Assembly (NCBI RefSeq): GCF_963678635.1
Contig: NC_087063.1
Span: 48,869,220-48,933,219, forward strand
DNA length: 64,000 nt
Source: Symsagittifera roscoffensis
Lineage: Eukaryota; Xenacoelomorpha; Acoela; Convolutidae
Direction: 5' to 3'
Shown piece after piece: positions 46,640 through 56,574 of the stretch (position 1 is its first letter; every line of letters begins with the position of its first letter). Both the position numbers and the translations under genes were made by a program. Below the pieces are notes generated by a model. The model saw only the letters and a program-made list of their open reading frames with translations. It was not told the DNA's origin and did not search any database.

Positions 46640-46915
46640 CTGTAACCAACCAAAAATGAACTGATTTCGTGGTTCGTGTCAGAGCATTACTCAAAACCAA
46701 CGCAATTGATCGTCACGAATTAAATCAGTAAAAATCTATTAACTTATGCCATTTTCTGCTTTGTATTTTTCTCGTAAATAAAAACCAATACCAGCAGGGG
46801 CATTTTATCATCTCATAAAACACAAGAAAGATTCTCCGGAGACTTCATTATATGCTCAGATCATCCTGTGAAACAAAATATTGGATAGTTTCAATTGAAT
46901 ATTCAACTAACGGGC

Positions 46916-46942
46916 CCATAGCTCAGTGGTAGCAATGAGTAA
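46916..46942 (+). repeat. tRNA-like 5' fragment
   Basis: GGGCCCATAGCTCAGTGGTAG is a good tRNA 5' end with box A, but no anticodon or T arm follows. Probably a truncated tRNA-derived repeat. Confidence 0.4.
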
Positions 46943-48104
46943 CCGCAAATTTTTATAATGAAACTAATACTACCAATAACATATTTATATTTCTACCAAT
47001 AAGTTTATGCGAAAAAAAAAACACTTCAGACTAAGTTTTGTGCATATTCCGACTTTGTAAAATTTCAGTTTAATTATCAAACATCAATAACTTGGAAAAC
47101 GAAACCTTTTTCAGCCCTCAATTTCAATGGTGAGTCTCATTTCTATCAAAAGCTCTATAAAACCAAAAATTCATTGTAAAAAACTGGCGAACATCTTAAA
47201 AAAACTAAAAAGGACATTTCAATAAGCTGACTACCAAAAATTTTTCATGTAGTATGCTTACGCTCGGTAGTTCAAAAACTACAAAATAGAATTCCAAATT
47301 TTTCAGCCTAACTAGCGACCCATTACTAACGTGTATTAAAAGCAGCTATCTTGCAAGGAAAAAAGAACGACAAACCCAAAGTTAGTACGAAAAAAGCCAA
47401 CACAGTTGAAAAAGGGTCAATGAACGCAAAAAAAAGATAAACTTCAACTTTCAAATTTCAAAGAAAATATGGCCTGACAGCGCTTTAAACCCAAGAAAAA
47501 TTAATGCATGGCAATTTTTTGAAAAAGTTAACCCAATTTGAAAAAATGGAACCAATAAACTTTTATTCCGCTGGGAAATCTGAAAATTTCTTCCACTTTC
47601 GAAACTAGAAGTTGATCACGTTTTTCGTAACATTAACATTTTTGCTGTTCGATTGGGGCTTGCATTCCTTTTTACAAAGGAAATGAACTGAACTTGAAAA
47701 CAAAAATACAAAAACAAAAATAAACCGCAAAAATTCAAATATGAGCGTGAACTAACTTTAACTTTTCCTTAAAAAAAATCATCACGAACTATATAAAAGT
47801 CTTCACTATGTTCATTGACTTCTAAAAACTACAGATTGACAACCCAGAAAAATTTAGAAGGATTCCTAGACAATTCAATGAAAAATTTAGAAACACCTTG
47901 TCCGAAAATGATGCCCTTTTCTTTGGTCGAAAAACAGGAAAACTCGTTGTGTTTTTTTTCTGGCTGATTTATTTGATAGGTTTCTATATTTAACTTTTTC
48001 TATGAGGAAAATGAAATTAAGAAATCATTGAAATAGTCGACAAATGAATAAAGAATATATGAAAAAGTTTCAAGCAAAGATTTATACAAAAAAAAACAGA
48101 TGAA
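46943..48104. other. ZMYND12 intron 1, nothing recognised
   Basis: AT-rich, with faint resemblance to the Rep-B neighbourhood around 47330-47400. No coding exon is seen. Confidence 0.4.
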
Positions 48105-48508
48105 AACAAGCCTGCTCGTATCAGGGCGAACCCCTGAATGTTCCGACTGCCTTTTAGGGTCTATGGAGCAGTAAAAACATGAAAAAATTAAATAAAAAAA
48201 AGAGAATGTTTTTTGTTTTAAAAAATTGGAGATTTTTTGTAAAAAGTCATCACCCACACGCCAAAGTCATCACCCACACGCTTAAGCTTTAATAGTGTGT
48301 GTTGTCCCTGATTGGCCAAAAAATCAATCTTACCGAAAAATGATCACAGGTGAAATATCTTTTCAAATTTGAGCTCAGAACAATATCTTTTGAATGATAT
48401 GAAAAAAAAATCCATCAAAAATTGCTAGTTAAACAGTCGAAATTTGCCTGAAGAACAAAAAACCACCCCAAGCACAAATCTTCCGTTACGAAAGTCGGAA
48501 CAAAAAAA
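48105..48508 (+). repeat. Rep-A copy 15, internally deleted
   Basis: ACAAGCCTGCTCGTATCAGG to ACGAAAGTCGGAACAA, about 400 bp. It has lost the CAATTATGGCAAATAAGC to TTAATAGCGCG section and has a small duplication of CATCACCCACACGC. It is the only clear copy in the right half of the window. Confidence 0.85.
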
Positions 48509-49590
48509 TCATTCAAATGCTCGACAATTAATAACAAAGACTAAAATCCAAAGCCATAAGGTTTTACGGCTAACCTAAAGCTCCATTAATAGAAAAATCA
48601 CACTTATTAGGGGAAAAACTTAAAATGCGAATCGGGGTTCAACAATTTCATTAAAAAAATTTAACTTCACCACCATCAGGAATAGCTAGTGTTTCAAACG
48701 CATGAACTCTTGGCTTCTTCTTGGCTCCAGGAAAAATCAAAAAAAATCTCAAATCAATCACTTTATACAATTAGTCATATAAAAAAACTAAGCTCTAAGT
48801 TTTTAAAAAGGGGTATTTCAAAATAATCAAACCGAGAATAAAAAAACAAAGGCATTTCTTTTAAAAACCTTTAATCTAACTTGAACGCTGTACTAGATAA
48901 TGTAATTGACACCTCAAAAGCGCTGACAAAAACTAAAGCCAAAATGACCAATCCGAACACAAAACAGTCTTAATTGAGTTTTCAACCGAAAAAAATTGTT
49001 GTCAGGTTTCAAACTAAATTAGAATTGATAAACAATGAAAACGAGTATACAATTAAATATTTTATGAAACTGAGCACGTCACTCCTTGTTTTACAAATCT
49101 AAAACAAGGAGAGCTGGTTACTTTGCAATTAGCACAGAATGTTACGAACAATCTCAGAAAATTCTAAGCCTGATCGCTGACCTTACTCGCTCGAAATTAG
49201 ACCAAAAATCAAAAATTTCTAACGAGTTTTTCTCGACACAGTTTTTTTCAAAATGATTAAAAAATTTATCGCGCTGTTTTTTCAAAAATGTTTAATGTGA
49301 TATATCATCGGAACTTTCCGATGAGTATTTTTGGCACAAGATTTTGCGTGGAAAACAAAAAAAACAACAAACCGAATACGAAGTTCCTCTCCATTCTCAA
49401 TGGTCAGAAAAAAAAACCGTTTGATGGAAAATGTCTTGTTCCCGATTACGTTACATTTAATAAAATGTAATAAAAAAATACACACACGCTTAAGAAACGT
49501 TTCCACTCATCACACGGCACAATGAGGCCACGGGTATGGAAAAAAAAGCACGGGTATTGAAAATTCGGACATGCTCAAAATCGATTTCAG
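48509..49590. other. ZMYND12 intron 1, nothing recognised
   Basis: AT-rich. The short frames around 49282-49525 overlap on both strands and show no motif. Confidence 0.4.
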
Positions 49591-49595
49591 AAACT

Positions 49596-49690
49596 TATTC
49601 AAGGATTCTGTTAGACTAAAATTTTACCTGGAGAAAAACTATCTTCCGATTTGATAACGCTTGCTAACCGCAAAGGTGATAAAATTAACC
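49596..49690 (+). pseudogene. BED-like remnant
   Basis: Matches the 37303-37394 segment at GATTCTGTTAGA and CGCTTGCTAACCGCAAAGG, with frameshifts. Confidence 0.45.
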
Positions 49691-50219
49691 TAATTTGGGA
49701 AGACTAGAGCAGTAAGTAATTTTTATTCCGCTGGTAAAAATAAAATAAATGAAACCATGAGCCTAAGTCTGATTCAAAAAACGCTGAAACAAAACAAAAG
49801 CACTAAATTTTCATGCATTTGACTTGATTGAAATTCAATTTTATGGAAACCTGATGAGAAAACCGAGAGCCAGAGTTAATTAGCATAAAGACCAAAACTA
49901 TCGAGAGGTAACTAAAAAACAAAACTTGGAATGAGCCCGTTGAGCCGGAAAATTGTCATCTAAAATTGTGAGCTATAACAACAGCCTATCCTTTATTGCA
50001 ATTATCTTCCCATGAGAAGACAAACGCAAAACAATCTATTTTCGCTCATCAAAAAAATGTTATAGCAGGCAAATAGGCCAATAAAACAAAGCCGAAACCA
50101 TTCAAGCCGGAGTAAAATTGAAATAAAAAAGGAAAAAACAAAACTCATGGAGATTAGCTACATGTCATCTAATAGGGTGCTGAGTTAATAACTGAGCTTT
50201 CAAGAAAAGTGCGCGCTAC

Positions 50220-50360
50220 GGGAACTAAGCCGACAAAAATGAGCTAACATACAAGAACATTTTTAATGGTCCGAAAATTTCCAGTACGCGAAAAAGTAAT
50301 GGTCCCGCCCGGACTTGAACGCCTCTGTTAACCTGAAAAAAGTCTTATGAACTATTTCTC
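50220..50360 (+). pseudogene. BED-like remnant
   Basis: Starts GGAACTAAGCCGACAAAAAT, like the beginning of the 37188 ORF, and continues to GTTAACCTGAAAAAAGTCT. Heavily degraded. Confidence 0.45.
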
Positions 50361-50989
50361 GTAAAGTTTGACAAACAAATAAACGGAATCCATCAGTCGA
50401 AAAAAAAACTGTTCAAAACCTCTCATAATGGCTAACAGAAACTTTTGGTATGTATAAAACAAAAAGTGAGAAATTTTTTTACTCTGCTCAAAAAAGACTA
50501 GTTAAGATTAAACAAAAACTCGTATAGAAGAACATTTACTAGTGTTACTCTTACTAAGTAAACCGACAAAAATTAGTACGAAAAAAAAAAAATTTTCAGA
50601 AATATAATTTTGCAATTTCAGCTCTAGATGGAGTACCACTGCTTAGAAAACTCATTTAGATGCAAAAAAAACTATCATGATTACTAAGTTGAAGATCACT
50701 TAAAATTCAGTCAGTAATATTATTATTTTTTTGGAAGTCACATGAATTCAGCACATAAGATAGTAGCCAAAAGCTCATAGAACTCTGAAAAGTAGGTGCC
50801 CAGCTAAAGCTGGTGGTACCTGTTTGATAATTTTTGAATTTTTGTACTGCTGTGGGAAGAAATAGGTCACTTCAAAAATTCAAAAAATGGGCTTCACCCA
50901 AAACATAAGTTGTTCCTCAAAATAAGAGATTTCTTTTTGTGTAGAAAAATCAGACTTAGCTTTTTATGTATGGGAACTTCTCACAACTC

Positions 50990-51420
50990 GGTCTTTCCAT
51001 TGAACCCAAATTTGAGAGTGTAATTTTCGAGAAAATCAAAAAAATTTCAACAAACGGTACAAAATCTTCATTTTTTCCAAGGTCTTAAAAAAAATTTTGT
51101 AACAAAATTTTGAGAGGGTAGCTGAAAGGTCAAACGGTAAAAAATTTCAAAGAACGGTAAAAAAATTTTGACTTTTCCAAGGGTCATAAAATATCGCAGA
51201 AAATTTTTTAGGCGTAGCCGCTTATACAGGGGTGCTTCACACAAAGCGTTCTTTCGGTTAAATCCAAAATCTCAGATTTAGGAGAGTAGTTTTTAAGAAA
51301 AAGAAAAAATAACAACTATGGGTCAAATTTTCCCCACAGATTTTTTGAAAGCTGCAGAAAGGTAGGTATGGTAAAAAGAGACAAGGGAAATATTTAGACA
51401 CACTAGGGAGTGTGTGATTT
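50990..51420 (+). repeat. Rep-B copy 3
   Basis: Two or three diverged units (ACGGTACAAAATCTTC, ACGGTAAAAAAATTTTGACT) ending with GGGTCAAATTTTCCCCACAG, the same boundary as in the copies at 32.25 and 35.97 kb. Confidence 0.6.
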
Positions 51421-51483
51421 TATCAATGGCACTTATTTAAAAATCGTTAAAGTATGTTGAGTTTATTACTTAGTTTGACTAAC

Positions 51484-51605
51484 CAGTAGTAGGTTATCTT
51501 GCATTTGTTGCATTGTACGAAGGCAGGTTTCCCACAAAGCTCACATGAGTTTTTAATTCCTTTAGGGTTGGCGAGGGGATAGACACTTTTAGTTAGTGTA
51601 GACAT
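51484..51605 (-). CDS. ZMYND12: ZMYND12 exon 1 (start codon, MYND zinc finger)
   Basis: The protein starts MSTLTKSVYPLANPKG and enters the MYND finger CELCGKPAFVQCNKCKITYY, ending phase 2 at the donor GTTAGT. Exon 2 supplies the next cysteine. The seven exons sum to 1,188 bases (395 residues plus stop) with every splice phase consistent, close to the ~365 residues of vertebrate ZMYND12. ZMYND12 is a MYND/TPR protein of motile cilia and sperm flagella. The start is supported by the YPLAxPKG sequence usual at the ZMYND12 amino terminus. An acceptor-like CTTTCAG eight bases upstream of the ATG suggests a separate 5' UTR exon. Confidence 0.93.
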
Positions 51606-51733
51606 ATGTTCACCTGAAAGGTAAATAAAAATTACGATAATTGAGTAAAAGATAGATATTTTACCACATAGAGAATAAGTCTAGTTGCAAGAAGAAAAAT
51701 GGTTCGACTATTCATGTCAATTAGAAAAAACAA

Positions 51734-52264
51734 TCAGTCATGCATTTCGCCGGGAAGAATCAAGTCGAGGATATTTCTGCTATAACTTCGTACATTTTCT
51801 GAAACAGATTGTATTTGAGATTTGCTATTATTACAAAGCTTCAGTAGTGAGCTTGACTGATGATTAAGAATTAGGCGGAATGTATCCAAATCGTCTTCAC
51901 TGATTGCGTAAACAATATCAAGAGATACCTTAAAATGAACTTCGCGGTCTAATTGCAGAGTGGTTCCATGGTAATTGGACTCAATTCGTGCAACAGTTTC
52001 ATAGAGACAGTCTATTAGTAAAACAGAAGATAGTTCTGAGCGAAACTTAGCTTGCACTTTTGAATTGTTTCCATCCGTTGGATCTCCAATCAATCCTACG
52101 AGTTCGACTGAATTATTTTCAGTTGTAACAGAATTGAGCTCTAAAAGCCGAAATACAAAACGGAAACATGTAGGAGAACACATCCGAGCACTTGACTCAA
52201 AATGTCTGACTAAATCTGACAAACAACAAAGTTTGTATCCTTGACATTCAAATTCTTTTTCCAT
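51734..52264 (-). CDS. Hypothetical 176-codon ORF
   Basis: ATG at 52264 to TGA at 51734, without repeats and with normal composition. It is Ser/Leu/Asn-rich and probably helical (LSDLVRHFESSARMCS, LDIVYAISEDDLDTFRLIL). I recognise no family. It lies just upstream of ZMYND12 on the same strand, but its stop codon separates it from that gene, so it is either a single-exon neighbour or one exon of an upstream gene. An acceptor-like TTTGTTTTAG lies just before the ATG, so the true start may be elsewhere. Confidence 0.5.
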   Translation of the reverse strand: MEKEFECQGYKLCCLSDLVRHFESSARMCSPTCFRFVFRLLELNSVTTENNSVELVGLIGDPTDGNNSKVQAKFRSELSSVLLIDCLYETVARIESNYHGTTLQLDREVHFKVSLDIVYAISEDDLDTFRLILNHQSSSLLKLCNNSKSQIQSVSENVRSYSRNILDLILPGEMHD

Positions 52265-52501
52265 AGAAACTAAAACAAATGGAAAACCTGCAGCTTATTA
52301 GTTCGCATATTTTTAAGTATTACAATGATTTTATTTTAAAAAAAAAACGTGTTAAATTACAAAAAGGGCCCTTTCGTTTAGTTACGGTCAGTACACAAGC
52401 TGGATAGGGCCATAAACTTATTAAATAGTGTGTTTTATATAATGATGTCTCAAATCTTGTGTGGAAGGCCTCCAATGGGAGGATTTTAGAAACAAAATTT
52501 T

Positions 52502-53038
52502 ATGACTGGATACTCGAGGTTTCATATATTCAAGGAAGTGCCAACAAAGTACCCATTCCTTGCGGATTCCCAAACGAGATTCCTAGAAGCCGAAAACCTC
52601 AACATCTTGTCGCTCCCTGGGGCTAGCATCAGGCATTTATACGACTATATTCCACCCGCAGGTCGCTTTGGTTTTGCCTGCCAGAGAACCCACAGCAGCG
52701 TCTTTGTCCTGGAATTCCTGAACGCGACGAAAATAGAGAGATAGCGAGTGTAACGAACGATATCGTCAAAGCAAGAGCAGAAAGAATATCTCCCAGATTC
52801 AAACAAAAAGCTGAGTGGAAATATCGAAGAGTCAGCAGTTTCACTTCTGGCAGACGCCATTTCAAATTAGATAAAACTCACCTCAACAACGACGGTCTGA
52901 ACAACGTCAAAAATCTAGTCAAAGAAAAAGTTTGGTATTCGAAATACAAAAAAGAATTGAACGACGCAGGAAACACGGAAGTTGTCAACTGCGAAACAAA
53001 CAAGTGCCACTGTAGCCATTTGTATCAACCACGCCAAT
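52502..53038 (+). pseudogene. SGNH-hydrolase-like ORF (frameshifted)
   Basis: The frame from 52502 (MTGYSRFHIFKEVPTK) contains ILSLPGASIRHLYDYIPP, the block II region of SGNH hydrolase domains in retroelement ORFs. After a frameshift near 52680-52740 the protein continues with ASVTNDIVKARAERI and DKTHLNNDGLNNV, where D-x-x-H is the block V catalytic pair, ending at TAG in 53036-53038. Block I has lost the GDS serine (GYSR) and block III is not visible. It is probably the first ORF of a transposable element. Confidence 0.6.
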
Positions 53039-53069
53039 AGAAGATTTATTATTTTTTAGGATTGATTTT

Positions 53070-53211
53070 CCAAAGGTACCCTTAGGCACCACCGGTCATT
53101 CAATACTAAAACAAGTCCCGAAGCTTTTACCAAAGGTACCCTTAGGTACCACCGGTGAGAACTTGTTTCCAAGTCCTATTTCTTCCAATGGTGCTCTTAG
53201 GCACCACCGGT
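53070..53211 (+). repeat. Three ~60-bp repeats with a conserved hairpin
   Basis: CAAAGGTACCCTTAGGCACC-type boxes lie near 53070, 53130 and 53184. Each has a six-base stem around CTTA: GGTACC/GGCACC, GGTACC/GGTACC and GGTGCT/GGCACC. The A-T pair of copy 2 becomes G-C in copy 3. All are followed by ACCGGT. They sit between the SGNH-like and PHD-like ORFs. Confidence 0.75.
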
Positions 53212-53232
53212 TGCAAAAAAAAAACCAACATA

Positions 53233-53754
53233 ATGGCGGAAAATACATGCAAAACTTGCAATAGCAATACAAATGCAAGAGAGCAATCCTTTGAATGCAT
53301 AGCATGTGGATGTAGAATGCATCTGACAGCAAAATGCACCAAACTTAGTAACAACGCAATGTCAGGTAAAAAGGAATTGGGCATGAACATACTTTTACTG
53401 TTTAACATGTGCGTTTCGGCAAAACAACAAGAAAAGATTAGGTAACTACTGGCAAAACCAGACCCAGTAAAGGTGGAGAAACTTGAAAAAATGGAAAATG
53501 AGATGAAAGAATTTAAGGAGACAGTCTCAGAAATTAGAAACATTCTATCAAAACTAGCAAAACAATCAAAAGAAAAACCAATTCAAAAGGAATCGAACTA
53601 AACCACATCGGACAAAAACATAAAAACATAAAACAAAAACAATAACCAGACATTGGGAAAAAGGATAAGAGGAGTGAAAGAGAGCGATGACAAGGATCCT
53701 AGAAAACGCCAAGATGTAACATTCGCCCAAATACTACACAGCGACGGAGCGTAG
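53233..53754 (+). pseudogene. PHD-like zinc finger / coiled-coil ORF with three in-frame TAA
   Basis: Starts MAENTCKTCNSNTNAREQ. The pattern CKTC, CIAC, H and C (CRMHLTAKCTKLS) is that of the PHD-type finger found in ORF1 of some non-LTR retrotransposons. In the same frame, after a TAA, comes an acidic coiled coil (VEKLEKMENEMKEFKET), then after two more TAA codons RKRQDVTFAQILHSDGA and TAG. The frame is otherwise undamaged. It lies ~20 bases after the hairpin repeats and is apparently the second ORF of the same element. Confidence 0.6.
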
Positions 53755-53759
53755 AAAAA

Positions 53760-55285
53760 GTACCTATTAACGACTGGCAGGCGTCAGTTACCTTAATCCT
53801 ACACGTTTTTCACCGTCTCGACCTTGCCAGTTGATTTTCTGGTCTGCTTAGGGCTAAGTAAAAAAGTACCATTTTTAGGCCATCAGTCAAACGACTTTTG
53901 ATCAGCTTTCGTTTACATGCGAACACAACCACATAGACCACATAGCTGAGTCTCGGATCCTCAGACTACGTGATTGCCATTAAAAACACGGCTCGAACAA
54001 CCTATTTTAATATGTTTTTGTGTGACAGTTCTATATTAAATCCATTGGAGATGGATTGACCCTTTCCTCTTTCTAGCTACTCATATTCTAAAATATCAAA
54101 TAATACCGGTGTTAATTCAGACTTCTACGACATCCAAGTAGCTACAAAGTTAGTTTTATATAGTCCCTTCACATAAAACAGTCTCTGCTCTGAGGGACCA
54201 ATCCTCCGCTCCCGTAATCTTCCCGAGATAACGCCCTTATCTCTTCCAATTTGTGTCACGGGAGGGTTCCGTGGAATATTTCTTCCTCACTGAAGCTTCC
54301 TTTTCCACTAATATCCTCTGCTAAGAGTCTTATCGTGTGTTGTTGCCACGATAAGAGGCTTCGTATTTTTCGTGTCTTGTGCGACCGTTTTCCACAATAT
54401 TTGTCGTTGTTCTCTTTTTTCGTCGTTTTTCGTCAAAATGGCCGTCTCTTTTGTATTTCTGAGAAATATCAACTCTTCAATCGAAATTTTGAAAATAAAA
54501 ATTCTAGAATATTCCTACCCTCCTTCGCAATACTTTTTCTTTAATAGGGCCTTTATTCGTTTTTTTTCGTGTCGCCGGAAGGTTGCGCTGTGCCTTTCTG
54601 GCAGAATGGCACATACTCCCCGGACAAGTCCCCATCAATGTCCCTATTGATCGCATAACACCGAGTTATCGTCAAGTAGTGTTCCAGTTCTCTATAATCA
54701 ATCTTACAAATCGCATAACAAAATGAAATTTATCTACTCCACCTCAACTCACTACGTGTTCACAAATGGCATCGTACTACATCTCACTGCCTTTCAACAT
54801 TTTCACAAAATTTGCACCATGAGGAGTGTCCTAGATAAAATTTCTTTTCGCTCTATGTGATTAAAAAGTGGGACGTGGCACGGCCACGCTTCCATTAAAA
54901 TTAACTTAACGTGACTCACCAAGTAATCAGTTATTTATGCAGTCCTTTCAATATTAAAACTAAGAAACTCTGTGGCTAGGAAAGTTATTGAGTTACTCAC
55001 CCTCTCGAGGGAGTTTACTCAAACTTACCATGTCGCCACACAGTGAAATTGTGTCTTACACAGGTTAAAAACTTCATCATGTTTAAATAGGTAAATATAC
55101 TCACCTATGTTCTATATATATACATAATTAGTATAACTAAAATATTCTTTCAACAATTTCAACAATTGCAACAACTTTCAAAGTTTGGTTTGACCAAACT
55201 AAATCAAAACAAAAAGTTTAACAAGTTCAATAATCAAAACTTGGTTGATTGGTTTAAGTTTTAACACACAAAGACAATCAAGTTT
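53760..55285. other. Non-coding block between the two SGNH-bearing loci
   Basis: No gene is seen. Read on the minus strand, it follows the long ORF series and a polypurine tract. It could be the 3' untranslated region or long terminal repeat of that element, but the matching copy would lie outside the window. It includes short AAAC/TTTG-rich repeats around 55140-55260. Confidence 0.35.
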
Positions 55286-55312
55286 TCTCTCCTTCTCTTT
55301 TCTTCTTTGCTC
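55286..55312 (-). other. Polypurine tract
   Basis: On the minus strand the sequence is an almost pure purine run (GAAGAAAAGAGAAGGAGAG) about 35 bases beyond the last stop of the ORF series. Retroelements prime second-strand synthesis from such tracts. That role is an inference here. Confidence 0.4.
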
Positions 55313-55344
55313 ATGTCTTCACTTGTTCTCTTCGTTCATAATCT

Positions 55345-55740
55345 TCACTCCATCGCTTCTCCATCCTGATCTTCAGCTTCGCTGTCTTCTAATACTTTCT
55401 CCAACATGTCCATGGAGTTGCGGGCCGTGCCCCAACTCTCCTGTTCCAACAGCCTCGGTTTGCAACGAGGTAGAAAGTCCACATTCACCTTTTGCTCCCG
55501 GTTCCTGCAAAAGCTGTTGTGAAGACATAGGCTCACATTTCTTTCTAGGTCAGCTCTTAAGACCTCTTTCTTCTCATCTTCAGTTACACAAGGCGCTCCA
55601 GCTACTCGCTTCACCGCTGTGGTGACCGCGTTTCTGTGCGTCAGGAATACTCTCTTATAGGCTCCCGGTCCTATATCTAGCTGGAAAGATTGATAGGCTT
55701 CCGTGTTCCTCGACATGTGACGCTTCGCGCGTTCATACAT
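55345..55740 (-). CDS. SGNH-locus ORF, C-terminal segment (in frame after a TAA)
   Basis: Begins WMYERAKRHMSRNTEAYQSF in the same frame as the segment upstream, after ...AVMT and a TAA (55744-55746). Contains GPGAYKRVFLTHRN and a Cys-bearing part (LCLHNSFCRNREQKV). It ends in a strongly acidic tail (LEKVLEDSEAEDQDGEAME) before the stop. No family is recognised. Confidence 0.6.
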   Translation of the reverse strand: MYERAKRHMSRNTEAYQSFQLDIGPGAYKRVFLTHRNAVTTAVKRVAGAPCVTEDEKKEVLRADLERNVSLCLHNSFCRNREQKVNVDFLPRCKPRLLEQESWGTARNSMDMLEKVLEDSEAEDQDGEAME

Positions 55741-55743
55741 CCA

Positions 55744-56574
55744 TTATGTCATCACTGCACGGAACCAAGGCATCAATCTTTGCCTTGACCATATTCTTTC
55801 TATGGCTTTGGGTATTCTCAGAACCTTGCAGGTGGTTCTGAAAAGATCCAATTCACGACTCATCTTCACGTTGCTCAGCTGCTCAGGAGTCGGCACGGCC
55901 GTCTCCTGTTCACTTGTGTCCGCGTTAGCCTCCAACCATCTCACTGCCAGCATGGCACTAACCACCACGATTGACACCTGTTGATTCTGATCGGGCAACC
56001 CTGTAGAGTACAACTCCTCCACGTCCCATACTAGCATCAGATTCCCGCGTTTGGGGTACCACAACGTCTGCGCCAAGCAGTGGCAAGGATACTCCCCATG
56101 GGTTCTCACTATGTTCCTTCGGGTCCGATACCCTGAGGCTCCCAGCAACGGTTCCACCTCCATCAGAATTCTGTGTAAGTCGTCTTTCTCTTCTATGATG
56201 GGGAATTCAGTGGGTAACGCTCCACTCGCTTTCTGCATCTGGAACTCACTCACATTACCTTCGTTCAATCTCAGAAACTCTTCACCCACTACGTCTTGCA
56301 ACTCGCCTTCAGATCTCTTCGGGACTGCCCGAAAGATTTTTGCCAACAAGTCATATGACCTCTCCGACATTCTGGCCAACCTCACGCACTTTGGCACAGA
56401 GAAAAGTTGGTCAATCAACACCTGCTGTGTCCTCGCATCCATCACCACCATGTGTGTAGGATACCTACTACTGCAATATGGTGCGGAGCTTGAACCCACC
56501 AGATATTTTGAACCAGTAGGTTTATGATAGGCTTCACTATCTTTCAGATTCGTTTCGTTCTCCAGAGCTTCTCG
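55744..56574 (-). CDS. SGNH-locus ORF, segment after an in-frame TGA
   Basis: The frame of the 1,331-codon segment continues without shift past its TGA as REALENETNLKDSEAYHK, then a 251-codon run from an internal ATG at 56499. Contains MVVMDARTQQVLIDQLFSV, ERSYDLLAKIFRAVPK and YPKRGNLMLVWDVEELYS. Predicted mixed alpha/beta, with no recognisable domain. It ends AVMT-TAA. Confidence 0.65.
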   Translation of the reverse strand, partial: REALENETNLKDSEAYHKPTGSKYLVGSSSAPYCSSRYPTHMVVMDARTQQVLIDQLFSVPKCVRLARMSERSYDLLAKIFRAVPKRSEGELQDVVGEEFLRLNEGNVSEFQMQKASGALPTEFPIIEEKDDLHRILMEVEPLLGASGYRTRRNIVRTHGEYPCHCLAQTLWYPKRGNLMLVWDVEELYSTGLPDQNQQVSIVVVSAMLAVRWLEANADTSEQETAVPTPEQLSNVKMSRELDLFRTTCKVLRIPKAIERIWSRQRLMPWFRAVMT

